Assembly (NCBI GenBank): GCA_012934845.2
Contig: WNNJ02002241.1
Span: 124,001 to 188,000 of the forward strand
Source of the DNA: Pomphorhynchus laevis
Taxonomy: Eukaryota > Acanthocephala > Palaeacanthocephala > Echinorhynchida > Pomphorhynchidae
Length of the DNA stretch: 64,000 nucleotides
Direction: 5' to 3'
In this document: positions 34,595 through 48,600 of the stretch, one piece after another
Position numbering within the stretch: position 1 is the stretch's first letter
Layout of the letters: each line of letters opens with the position of its first letter
The notes under the pieces: model-generated
The model's input: the letters and a program-made list of their open reading frames with translations, nothing else
Told to the model about the DNA's origin: nothing
Database searches by the model: none
Position numbers and translations under genes: made by a program

Positions 34595-37500
34595 CTAGAG
34601 TTTAAATGTTGCAGCACTCGGGCATTGAGTTATATATGCTAGGCTTGAACTCCTAACAAGTTCAATAAAAACATTAGCATTACACTTCTAACGAGTTCAA
34701 TCGAATATGTATTAAAATTGAACTTTTAACGAGTTCAATCGAATATACACTAAGATTGGTTTTCTAACAAGTTTAATCGAATATACGCTAAAATTGGTTT
34801 CCTAACGAGTTCCATCGAATATACGCAAAGATTGGATTTCTAACGAGTGAAATCGAATATGCGTTAGGATTGGACTTCAAACGAGTTTAATCGAATACGC
34901 TAAGGTTAAACTCCTAACGAGTTCAATAGAATTTGCTAAGGTTAAAATCCAAACAAGTTCAATTGAATATGCGTTAAGAATGAACTTCTAACGAGTTCAA
35001 TCAAATATGCGTTAGGATTGCACTTCTTACTAGTTCAATCGAATATGCGTTAGGATTAGACTAAAACGAGTTCAATTAAACATGCAAAGGTTAAGCTCCT
35101 AAACGAGTTCAATCAGATATGCATTAGGGTTTAACCTCTAAACGATTTCAATTGAATATGCTACGATTAAACTCCTAACAAGTTTAATCGAATATGCGTT
35201 AGGATTGGACTTTTAACAAGTTTAATCGAATATGCGTTAGGATTAAACTTCTAACGAGTTCAATCAAATATGCGTTAGGATTTAACTTCTAACAAATTCA
35301 ATTAAATACGCGTTAGGATTAGACTTTAAACGAGTGCAATCCAATATGCAAGTATTAAACTCCTAACGAGTTCAATCGAATATGCGCTAGGATTGAAGCC
35401 CTAACAATTTCAATCGAATATGCGTTAGGATTAGACTTCCAGAAAATTCAATTAAATATGGGTTAGGATTAGACTTCAAACGAGTTCATTTAATATGCTT
35501 ATGTAAAACTCTTCACGAGTTCAATCGAATATGCGTAATGATTTTACTCCTAAATGAGTTTAATCGAAGGGCTAGGCTTTAATCTTTAATGAGTTAAATC
35601 AAATATGATGGGGTTAAACTCACAATAGTTCAATCGGATATGCGTTGGGGTTTAACCTCTAAACGAATTCAATTGAAAATGCTACGATTGAACTCCTAAC
35701 TAGTTTAATCGAATATGCGTTAGGATTGGACTTTTAACAAGTTTAATCGAATATGCGTTAGAATTAGACCTCCAGTAAATTCAATTAAATATGCGTTAGG
35801 ATTAGAATTCAAACGAGTTCATTTAAATGCGTGTGTAAAACTCTTCACGAGTTCAATCGAATATGCGTAATGGTTTTACTCCTAAATTAGGATTAAACTT
35901 CTAACGAGTTAAATCAAATATGCGTTAGGATTTGACTTCTAACAAATTCAACTGAATATGCGTTAAGATTAGACTTTAAACGAGTGCAATCCAATATGCA
36001 AGTATTAAACTCCTAAGAGTCCAATCAAATATGCGTTAGGATTTGACTTCTAACAAATTCAATTGAATATGCGTTAGGATTAAACTTCTAACGAGTTCAA
36101 TACAATATGCAAGTATTAAACTCCTAATGAGTTCAATCGAATATGCGCTAGGATTGAACTTCTAATTAAACTCCTTAACTAGTTCAATCAAATAAGCGTT
36201 ATGGTTGAACTTCTAAACGAGTTTAATCGAATATGCGTTACGATTGAAACTCTAACGAGTTTAATTGAAAGGGTGTTAGGAGTGAACTTTTAATGCATTT
36301 AATCGAGTATGTGTTAAAAGTAAGAAAATTTTAAATCAAATTTATCAGTAAACGCTTTTCAAATATGGCTTTTACGAGTAAAACTTACATGTTATTCAGG
36401 AGATACGACATTTGAAATGATAGTTCTTTGCTAAGTTTTATGAGTTTATCCTTCCTTGTGAGAAGACTTGTGCGTTTTCGGCACAGGTGAGTCGCAGCAT
36501 CGACAATACATTCCTATAAAGCAAATTGCTTTTTAATCGAGCAAAGACGAAAATTCATTACCAAAGAGTATGGATAGAAATCTTGGTTATTATTTAATGA
36601 AAACATAAAGTTGATTTTGCTTTGTAATAGGCCGGTAATCTTATCGCATTGGTCATCGTTTTTTAATTGATTGACAATGTTCTATAAATATAATAAAACT
36701 AATATATGAGATGTACATTTACAGGGCTTACCTCATACTCTGATGAATAAAATCTGTCATCTCTATTAACTTCATCGTTATCAGATCGCAGAATCTCTTC
36801 TATTGAATGTTCCAATGTCTTACTGTTAAGAAAGTTTTCGTTTTGAATTGGTGAAGTACTGTGCACATCATCATAGTCCATCTGATAATCTTGATCAGGT
36901 AGAACATCATTTCCAGTTATACGATAAACTACTGCTGGTGTTGACGCTGAGCTCGATAGCTGGGTATTATCGTTATTTGAAATTTTGTTACCAGCCGATA
37001 GTACGTTTTGCTCTATAAATGATAACTTGATATTTTAAAACAGCCCAAAGTTGTAAGAAAATTAGTAAACAAGTCAGCTCAATTTTAAGTCATATCTATA
37101 TGCAAATCGATTAACCTTTACATCAATCAGGATATATTCTAAAAGCTATAAGCCACAGAACTATCAATGGGTCGCAATGCACGCCTAAAACAAACCTCAG
37201 AATAAATATTCTTAAAGTTGGCAAGTTTAGTCAGATTTTTAAATACTTAAACATAAATATCGTCTCAAATAACAAAATATTTTCACGCTGTTGAATTCGA
37301 GATATAAGTCAATATAGTTGAAACGAAAATGTCTAAACATTTTTACTTTTAATCAGCGTGTATTTAACAATTAAATATAATTGAAATTAAATATAATTTA
37401 ATAATGATCAGAGCTAAATCAATATTTCGATAACTTATGTTATTTATTTTCTGAAGATGCTCACAGTAGTTATCGAAATATCAAAAATAATCACGTCTTT

Positions 37501-39271
37501 CCTTTGATCCAGCTCCAATAATTATTTATCAAAAATGGATCATTATCAACTGTTTAAAATAATAAATTAGTAGAAAATGAGAACAATTATTCTGTTATAT
37601 TAAATGATATTAAATGACAATGAAATGATAATTTGTGATTTATTGAAGCTACTGAAGTTCCAATTACTGAAGCTAACTGATTTTCTGAAGATGCTAACAG
37701 AAGTCAGCGAAATATCAAAAATAATTTCTTCTTTCCTTTGATCCAGATCCAATAATTATTTATCAATAATTAATCAGTATCAACTGTTTAAATATAATTG
37801 ATAAACATGAAAGCAATTTATTTTTTGTATGCCAAGCGGAAATATAATTTGGCCAATTTTGAGCATGAATGACATGCAATCTTTCGAATTGTAATACAGA
37901 AACTCTATAATTTAATATAGAAAATTTTCTATAATATATAGAAATATTGTATAATATTAATATTATAATAAAATGATATAATATTATCATACAGTATAAT
38001 TTTATATAAACGTAAAGAGTACAGATATTTGCAGCTGCATTTAAATAAAAATATAAAAATACTTTTAAAATTAAGACACATAAACAAAGATAAAGTACGT
38101 TTAATATACAGCATACTTCTACATAGCTATAAAATTAACACCGTCGTTCTAATAAATCACTTCTAAATTTTATATATTTCAAATCATATCAGAGAACTGA
38201 GTTTACGTATTACTTTTTATTTATTTTTATAAAAAAAATAAAAAAAAAATAATAACTAAATAATAAATAATTTTATATAAGATTTCACATTACTTATACC
38301 AAGTTAAAATAAAAAATTGAAATTTAAAAAAAAAGTCATTTTTTTGAATTTACCAATAAATAACAGACGTTGTATCAAAATAAGAATTAGAGGTCATTAG
38401 GAGGAACTGCTATGCAATCAGGTTTCGGCACTATCAGGTTTGGGCACTTATTCCTATACCTAACATAGCAGCGGGGCCAAATACATACTAATGACGTATT
38501 TTAACTGATAAATTTGATTATCTAGTGTATCTTATTCTAATACTAAGTATATTTTTAATTATTCATCTATAAAAATTTGCCGTTTGAAAGTTAAAATTTA
38601 TTTTTATATTTTCTTAATTTATGTATTTTACTATTTTCTGTTAACCTAGTTTAAAATATGCATCTATTAAATTATTTAAATGATTTTGAAGAAAGCCAAT
38701 ATCATTACATATTGTTGCAATTCTTAAAATTTCATTATTTAATGTATTATATTTTATATTATATGGTATGCATGAATGCTCATGCAAAAATATGTTTCTT
38801 ATAAATTTAAATATGCCATCTTTACGATATAAATTAATAATAGTTTTAGTTAATGTTAATTTAATGTTCATACCTAGATATACACCTTCGTTTATCATTA
38901 ATATTGGTTTTGTTAAGAATAAGGCTTTCTGGATAAATGTGCTCACTAATTGAATAAAAATTATTAGAATTAAATACACATATATCATCAATGTATCGAA
39001 ACATATATTTCATATATTTATATTGTTTAGATTTAGTTTTTACACAGTTATGAACAAATTCATATTCTATAAAGCTTAAAAACAAGTCAGCTATAATTGG
39101 GCTACTATTACCACCCATTGGAACACCTTTTACTTGTCTAAATATAGATGTCCCTACTTTTAAATAATTTTGATTTATCAAAATATTTAAGGATTCTATT
39201 AATTCAATTTTATCCAATATTTATATTTATTTGATGGTTTAATTTTTGTTAGATAGGCGTTATAGTTATTG

Positions 39272-39326
<55 letters not shown>

Positions 39327-39570
39327 ATTAGAAATATTATAGAAACATAATGCAATTGTAGAATTCCTAGTTTTGAGAAAATAAATGAGCAAATATGAAC
39401 TCATAATCTAGAATTAATTGAAAATAGTGAATTAAGAAAAATGCTAATAAAGGGGTATAAATATGAATTAAATATTTTTTTAACGAAAAAACGAATTTAT
39501 TTGACAAAGACACTGCAAAATCATAACAAAAGTAACAATGAAAAAAATTTATCTGAGACATATATATATG

Positions 39571-39662
<92 letters not shown>

Positions 39663-42600
39663 AATATAAGATTAATTAATTTTACTAACGCTTCTTTAAT
39701 ATCTACTAAATCTAGATTTGTATAAAGCGTACTAAAATCGTACGTATTTATATTATGAAAATTTATTCCTTTTGTGTGTTCTAAAAATTCTTTTGTAGAA
39801 TTAATACTGAAATAGTTTTATACTAGTATTAATTTCGATTATCCTACAATATTTTTTGAAGTGTGCTTTAATTACTTTAAGTATTATATTCATATAAATC
39901 GAAAGTGGTTTTAATGTACATTTAAAAGAACTACATAGGCTTTACTGAATTTTTATGTAATTTTGGATTCCAATATAATATAGGTATAGTTTTATTATCT
40001 GATTAAACTTTTATACCCTTTTTATCCATTATAGAACAATGACTTGTAATAATTGTTTCTAAATTAAAATAACTACATTCATATGTTGGATTTACATTTA
40101 AATCATTATAATTAACTTATTTCATCAGTATATCATAATAAAGCTTTTTGCATAAGACAAAGTTATTACTAGCTTTATCAATAATTGTTATTATAAAATT
40201 ATGCTTTAATTTAGTAAGTTCTGTATACATATCTTTATTAATTTTATCTTTTATTTTATAATTGTTTGTTATTTTCATTTTCTCTCTAATTTTATCTAAT
40301 ATATAAATTTTCCAAATGTTTATCTTCGATGTATTTAAATTTTCGCTATTAATCAGCTTACTGAAGTATGCATTTAAGTCATTATATAACGAATTGTAAA
40401 TTTTATTATTATTATTATTTAATTCAAAGAACTACATAGGCTTTACTGAATTTTTATGTAATTTTGGATTCCAATATAATATAGGTATAGTTGTATTATC
40501 TGATTAAACTTTTATACCCATTAATGTCAGGTAATCTTACTTCTGCAGTAAGAATCCTGGAAAACGGTTCTGTCAATAAAACTTTGAGTCCAAATGATTA
40601 TATCGGCAACGAATCGGTTAAGTCTATTCTTGAAGCGAAGCATACACATGCAGCTGTAATTAGTGAGGACGCCTTTTTATCGGAGATCGACATGGAATGT
40701 GATAACTTTCATCCCTCTTTTTTCGATACGATAGATGCAGCTGCAATTCAACTTAGTGCTAAGCGCACTACAGGCGCTGCGGGTCCTTCGGGTGTTAATG
40801 CTTTATCATGGCGGCAAATGCTAACATCATTTGATAGGGATTCATTACAGTTGGCCTCTACGTTGGCAGACCTGACAAGGCGAATTGCTAGTAATAGAGT
40901 TCCAAAACATTCAACAGAAGCGTTAATCGCTAGTTGGCTCATTGCCCTTGATAAAAATCCTGGTGTTCGACCGATCGGAATAGGTGAGGCATATAGGCGC
41001 ATAATGGCTAAAACGATTTTAATTCGACCTCGTCATGTTTACTTTTAATTGATGCACATAATGCTTTTAATAGAATTAATAGGAAATTAGCTATCCTCAA
41101 TATAGAAAAGATATGCCCTGCTTTAGCACGATTCCTGCAGAATACGTATAGTTTAGATCCAATCTTAGCCATTGACGATGATTATCTGTTATCAAAGGAG
41201 GGTTTCACGCAAGGCGACCCTTTGGCAATGGTAGCATTTGCGGCAGCAACGATACCATTAATACATAGATTAGGCGCTTTGCATCCTCAAATAAAACAGC
41301 GTTGGTATGCAGACGATGTATCATGTGTTGGTTCACCGGGGAATGTTTATGATTTTTTAAATCGTTGCAATCAATAGGACCGGAATACGGATTTCATGTT
41401 AATGTCAACAAGTGTACAGATCTGGTTAACGCCAACATTATCCTTGAATGTGATTCACTTGCCAGCTTAGGGGTTCATGTCGTATCTAATGGTGTAGAAC
41501 TTTTAGGAGCTCCCATAGGTTTTGGTTCGTTCGAAAAAGATTGGGTAATAACACAAGTAACTCGCTGGTTAAAATTGCTCGATAGGTTATGTGAAGTCTC
41601 TAGCGATTCACGGCAGTTAGCGTTCTTAGCATTTTCAGCAGCAGTGCAAAATAAGTGGACTCATGTACAAAGAACATGTAAGTGTGAATGTGAATGGTTT
41701 TCTTCACTCGAAGATTTCATACAGAATAAAATAATCCCCAAAATAACTGGTTTTAATTTACAGAAGTGTTGGCGCGATGTAGCAAGTCTGCCTTTCTCAA
41801 TGGGAGGTTTGGGGATGCCAAATCCATATGAGAATACCAAATCTGAATGGGAATATTCTTCTTTGCTATGTAAGCCCTTATTTGAGTTAGGTCTCGGAGG
41901 CGACATTGATACCATCCAGAAACAGTCAATAGTTGAAATTAGAAAACTAAAGAATCTCCGGGCTGCCGAAAAATTTTCGTCACTGTTAAATACAGTGGAC
42001 GACTGCGAACAGGTAATTTTAAAGCATGCCGCTCGAAAGGGCGCGTCAACGTGGCTATCTGCTCGCCCTAGTGATGATCCTAAGTTTCGCTTAAGCAATC
42101 AAGAATTTTCCGATGGTCTCTCTGTCAGATATGAGTGGCAAATTTTAAATACTTCAGGCAAATGTGTATGTGGGGAAGTTCTTAGTGTTGTTCATTCATT
42201 ATCTTGCAAATGCGGAGGGAAATCAATAGTAAGGCACAGTGTGATCAGAGACATTTTCGCCAAATTAACTTCAATGGTGTGTTCATCAACTACAACTGAG
42301 CCATTGTTTTTTCCCGTTGATCCAACTATTCAATTCGATTCTTCTTCCACTACACTAGATCGCAATGCACGTCTTGACGTCTTGTGTTCGGGGTTGTTTG
42401 GCGTCCCGTCTGAGCGGTCCTACCTGGACATTTCTGTATTCAATACACATGCTCGTTCCTATGCCACAATGACTCCACGATCAGCGTTCAGTTATAACGA
42501 GAATCGAAAAAAGGCTAAGTACTCCGAACGGATATCCAAGATCGAAAGAGCAGCTTTTATACCAGTTATTTTGTCAATACAAGGTGGATTAGGGGATGAG

Positions 42601-45600
42601 GCAGAACAGTTGGTAAAACGCTTAGCAAAAGACGTAGCGGTGAGAAGAGAGTGCCGTTACAGTGACGTGATTAGCCGATTCAGACGTTCCATTGGAATAG
42701 CTCTCGTGCGGGCTAGCTCATGGTGTCTCAGATAAATTTTTTTCATTGTTACTTTTGTTATGATTTTGCAGTGTCTTTGTCAAATAAATTCGTTTTTTCG
42801 TTAAAAAAATATTTAATTCATATTTATACCCCTTTATTAGCATTTTTCTTAATTCACTATTTTCAATTAATTCTAGATTATGAGTTCATATTTGCTCATT
42901 TATTTTCTCAAAACTAAGAATTCTACAATTGCATTATGTTTCTATAATATTTCTAATATCATCATTACACATTTTATTAATCCATATTTATACCCTTTGA
43001 TAGCATTTTCCATAAAAACTGTGTTCAATTGATTCTAGATTATGAGTACATATATGTTCATTTATTTTATCAAAATGTAGATATTTGAAATTGAATTTTG
43101 CTTCTAGATTAAAATCATTTTTAATTAATTCTAGATTATGGGTATATATAAATTTTCATTTACTATATCAAAACTAAGACTTCGGCAATTTCATTCGGTT
43201 TAAATAATGAAAAATAATTATAATAATTATAAAAATCATTTAGAAAATAAACTTTATTTTAATAAATATACTTTTATTTCTAAATAAGCTTTTTCTAATA
43301 AACTTGTTTCAATAAATGTCACAAAATTTGAATCTGAATTTTTAAAAATAAAATAAAAATAAATGTTTTATTTAAAAAAATGTTTTATTTTAGAAAAATA
43401 AAACATGATCTAGTTAACTAATATTTCTAAGTAACAATCTTCGCATTGAATTTTAATGTATCTTGAAATGACATTGATAATAAATTAATTAATCAATTAA
43501 TTTAATTAAGTAAATAAATTGAATTTAAATCAGTTAAAATTATCGTTGTTAAAATTGAATATTAAGTTATCAATTTTAAAGAGAAGCGAATAATTATTTT
43601 ATTAAAATTTTGAATCTATTTAATTAATAATTAATTTATTAAAATTCGTCATCAAGTTTATAAAATTAATTTTAAAATTTGTATATTGAGAGCAATTTCT
43701 AACTTTTGGTATAACAGAACAAACATTTATTTAATTTACACGTTATTCGAAACCCATTCTCAACGGTTTATTGTTGGCCTTGAATTGTTTCAAAATATAT
43801 CATTGAGAAATGCGTCATTCAAATTTATCAATTGCACACATTTTTGCTATTGAGATCCACATATTTTAAAATAAAAGAAAAATAAAACATTTTCAAGGTA
43901 ACTAATATTTCTAAGATTTTCTAAGAATTAATTAGTAACTAAGACTTTTGCAATTACATTTAAATGAATATATTATACATATAATAGATAATGTATAATA
44001 TTATATTATACAATGTTATATAATGTATATTATACATTATATATTATAATATAATATAAAATGTATAATATATTATACATATATATGTATATATACATAT
44101 ATGTTCATTTATTTTATCAAAATTGAGACTTTTATAATTGTATTATGCTTCTAGAATGTCTCTAATATTACCGTTACATATAGATTTCCATTCTTTGAAA
44201 TCTATATGTAGTCTATATTTTAGGAATATATTTGCTTAAATCTGATCCTATTATTATTTGATTCAACCTTTGATAGCATTTTCCTTAATTCATTGTTTTC
44301 AATTAATTCTAGATTATGAGGGCAGCATATATGTTCATTTATTTTATCAAAATTAAGACTTTTGCAATTACATTCAGTTTCTATAATGTTTCTAATATTA
44401 TCGCTACATATAAATTTCAATTCTTTATTATAATTACAAATGTTTCGTACTAATGGCGATAACAGCTTATACCTTTTGTTAGGAATATATTTACTTAAAT
44501 CTAACCCTATTATTTCTTTACTTTTAGAATTATTTAAAAGTCTACCTATATTTATGATATCTATACATTCATTAATAAATTTTATGGTTAGTGTATATTT
44601 TCTATTGTTATTATTAACATTTATTGTCCGATTATAGTATTTAATATTACAATAACTGTATATTATACAACTTAGCATATAATAGGAGTTTATACCTTAT
44701 GTTAGGAATCTATTTACTTAAATCTGATCATATTATTTCTTTACTTTTAGAATTATTTAAAAGTCTACCTATATTTATGTTATCTATACATTTATTTAAT
44801 TTATAAAAATAATTGATTGCTGCCAATAGCCTATGCGTCCAGGAAGCATGATCTACTTGATCTTCGAAATTCCCAAGTTTTGCTACTATCTGGTTGGCCA
44901 ACCATTTATCTCACTGATCCACATATTTTACAAATCAGTTAGGCAAACAGTCGAATCATTTAGTCACTATTTATATACAAATATTGAATGGAAATAAAGT
45001 ACCTTGTGTATCATCATCAGACCGGTCTGAGTATCGAGTGAGTCGTAATTTCAATCTTAGTCTGTACAAAACCTTTTTCAGTCTTTTCACGTGGAATGGT
45101 TTGGACGTCATGCCAACGATTTGTACTAGTTCACTGAAGTCTTTTTTTGACAATTGGCACAGCTGAACTATATCATCGCCACCTAGAAAAAATCAAGAAA
45201 TAATATTATAATATTATATTATGAAATAATATTATAATATAAATCATAATATGATTTTATATTAGGATATAAAAATCTCTCAAATTTGCCAAATTTAAAC
45301 ATTACAAAATACTTTGAGAGATTTCATTTTGCCAAATTTTATTCAGAGAGCAGAATAATTTCGCGTTTTGTAATTTAAAACTTGCACTGATTAACTTATC
45401 ATTAATCAATGCTTACAAAACAAAACACACAAATGCATACATCATAGAGGGTTCTAGTAAGGTTTTTGGTTCCAAACATATCTGCTTCCAAAATATTGGA
45501 TTCCAAATATTTTTATTATTTTAATAAATCTCCAATTAATTTCAATCTAAAATTAATTTCAATTGCACTCGCATTAAATTTTATTTGTTTAGTTAACATC

Positions 45601-48600
45601 ACTAATCACAAATAACAATATAATATTATAATTTAAAATTTAACATAATCTAATTACTAAATAAATTACTAATTTAATTAATATATATTAATTATATAAT
45701 TTTGATATAATATAGATTTTTATATAGATTTGATAATATATCAAATCTTTGTTCGATCTTTTGTTCCCGAAGATCGCTTTATGCGATCATTATAACGATG
45801 TGATTTCGATTGTAGTAAACTACAATTTAGTAAACCTAAATTGATTAATGTGCTTTTTAAGCACTTGAAACAAATATATTTAAAGTTATTAAAAAAGTAC
45901 CTAGAAATTGTGTGTATTTCAGAAATATATATATCATATAAAACGGAAAAATATTTATCAAAATTGAATAAATTAAGCCGAAAAGCAAAACAATCTTTGA
46001 ATAAAAGGAAATGATTAAGAACGAATGATAAAAAGCTTAACATGATAGTCAGAAAAACATCCATAGATTTGCGTATCAAATAACGGTAAATAATTCTATA
46101 GTTACACTGTCTTTATTTTTCTAATGTTACTTTGACTATACATTAATGTAACAGCCTACTCTTGTTCGATGCTATTCGTATAAACACTTTTAGTTAGGGT
46201 GAAATATTATTAGCTGGTCGAAATAACGATATTGAATATGTAACAGCCGACATAAGGTATTTCAATATGATAAATTTAAATGGTTGCTTAAGTTATTAAT
46301 ATAATTACTTACTGCAAATTATTGTGTACTTATTATTGTGTACAAATTATTGTGTACACAAATTATTGTGTCCCAAGGTGTTTACACTTTAAAATGTAAA
46401 CTGCTTCACGTGATCACGTTTAAGACACCAGGTAATGGCCAATAGCCAGGTCGCGTAGCGCGTGGAGTGAAGGTGGTAGATCTTTATAGATCTTGTTCCA
46501 GCCTGCAACCGCCTTAAGCAGGGCAGCCCCTTGTCAGATGCTGCTGGATGGCCCGTTGTAAGTTTAGTTTGAGTCAACTAAACTAGGTGGCGACACCGAA
46601 AAATCAACTTTAAAAATTATGACTTAAAAGTTACATGTACTCAACAATATTGGAAAAATACGTAAGTACTAATGATTTCAATTTTAGATCTTTTAAATGT
46701 AACAGAAAAAATTGTATAGTTTGTGATGTTATAAATAATAATAATTGTATCGTAAGTAATACGACAAACAAATGTTTTTCATTAAATATTAATAATAATT
46801 GTAACTGCAATACCGCAGGTGTAGTGTATCTAATACAATGTACATGTGGATTGCAATATATAGGAAAAACATATCAAATGTTAAAAACTAGGTTTAGGCA
46901 ACACATATATAATATACAGCATAATAGTCAAACTATATTTCATAAACATATGAGATTAATAGGACATGATATTAAAAACAGTAAATTATTTATTTTAGAA
47001 CATATTATCGAAGAAAACATTTCAATATTAAATCAAAAACTATTAGAAAAAGAAGATCTTTGGATTGAAACGCTTAATTCCATGTACCCATTAGGATTGA
47101 ATGAGTGGTACAAGGAATTGGCAGAAGTAGTATAATACATAATAAACAACTATATTATAATAATCCGGTTAAACGCAAACCAAGAAGTCATGGTGATAAA
47201 AGGAATAGGAAAAATAGAGTTAAAAATATTAAAAAAGATATGTATATAAATGAACAATTAGAAATGTTAAAACAACTTTTAAGTGATAATAAGCTAAAAG
47301 ATCTTTATGTAAATATAAGAAGTTTTTCTAAAGATATCATATGTACAATAAATCAAAAATTAATTAACGACTATGATAGGCTAAGTTGTATAATAGACAG
47401 TTATTGTAATACAAAATACTATAATCATACAATAAATGTAAATAATAACAATAAAAATATACATTAACCATAAACTTCATTAATAAATGTATAGATAACA
47501 TAAATATAGCCGGACTTTAAATAATTCTAAAAGTAAAGAAATAATAGGGTCAGATTTAAGTAAATATATTCCTAAAATAAGGTATAAACTCCTACCACCA
47601 TTAGGACGAAAAATTTGTAATTATAATAAAGAATTAAAATCAATATGTAACGATAATATTAGAAACATAATGGAAACAGAATGCAATTGTAAAAGTCTTA
47701 GTTTTGATAAAATAAATGAACATATATGTACCCATAATCTAGAATTAATTGAAAATTGTGAATTAAGAAAGCTGCTATCAAAAGGGTATAAATATAGATT
47801 AAATAACAACAACGACATAAATAAAATTTACAGTTCGTTGTATAATAACTTAAATGATGACTTTAGTAAGATGATTAATAGTGAAAGCTCGAATATATCT
47901 AAGATAAACATTTGGAAAGATTATATATTTAATAAAATTAAAAATAAAATGAAAATAACAAACAATTATAAAAGGAAAGATAAAATTAATAAAGATATGT
48001 ATAAAGAACTTACTAAATTAAAGGATAACTATATAATAACAACTATTGATAAAGCTAGTAATAACTTTGTCTTCATATGCAAAAAGCTTTATTATGATAT
48101 ACTAATGAAAGAGGTTAATTCTAATGATTTAAATGTAAATCCAACATATGAACGTAGTGAGTTGAGTTTAGAAACAATTATTACAAGTCACTGTTCTATA
48201 ATGGATAAAAAGGGTATAAAGGTTGAATTAGATAATAAAACTATACCTATATTATATTGGAATCCAAAATTACATAAAAATCCAATAAAACTTAGGTTCA
48301 TATGTAGTGCGTTTAAATGTACATTAAAACCACTTTCTGTCTATATGAATAAAATACTTAAAGTAATTAAAGCACATTTTAAAAAATATTGCAAGGTAAT
48401 CGAAATTAATACTGGTATAAAACACTATTTCAGTATTAATTCTACAAAAGAATTTTTAGAACAGACAAAAGGAATAAATTTTCAAAATATAAATACATAC
48501 GATTTTAGTACGCTTTATACAAATCTAGATTTAGTAGATATTAAAGAAGCGTTAGTAAAATTAATTAACCTTATATTCGGAAAAAGATATACATATATAT

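Noticed and set aside
34600-36335. CRISPR-like array
   Set aside because: Units are contiguous and degenerate with no unique spacers, in a eukaryotic intron; it is a minisatellite.
39441-39725. 94-codon frame with alternating Tyr/Ile
   Set aside because: It is the translation of the (TA)n tracts and the inverted duplication.
42720-42917. 65-codon hydrophobic frame identical to one at 39367-39561
   Set aside because: The identity comes from the inverted DNA duplication of the LINE/Penelope junction, not from a gene pair.
46376-46615. tRNA or snRNA gene
   Set aside because: No A/B box pair, cloverleaf or Sm site could be drawn from the sequence.
47105-47670. Selenocysteine recoding between the Penelope-like ORFs
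   Set aside because: The frame ends here use TAA and the frames themselves differ, so this copy shows ordinary decay rather than in-frame TGA recoding.
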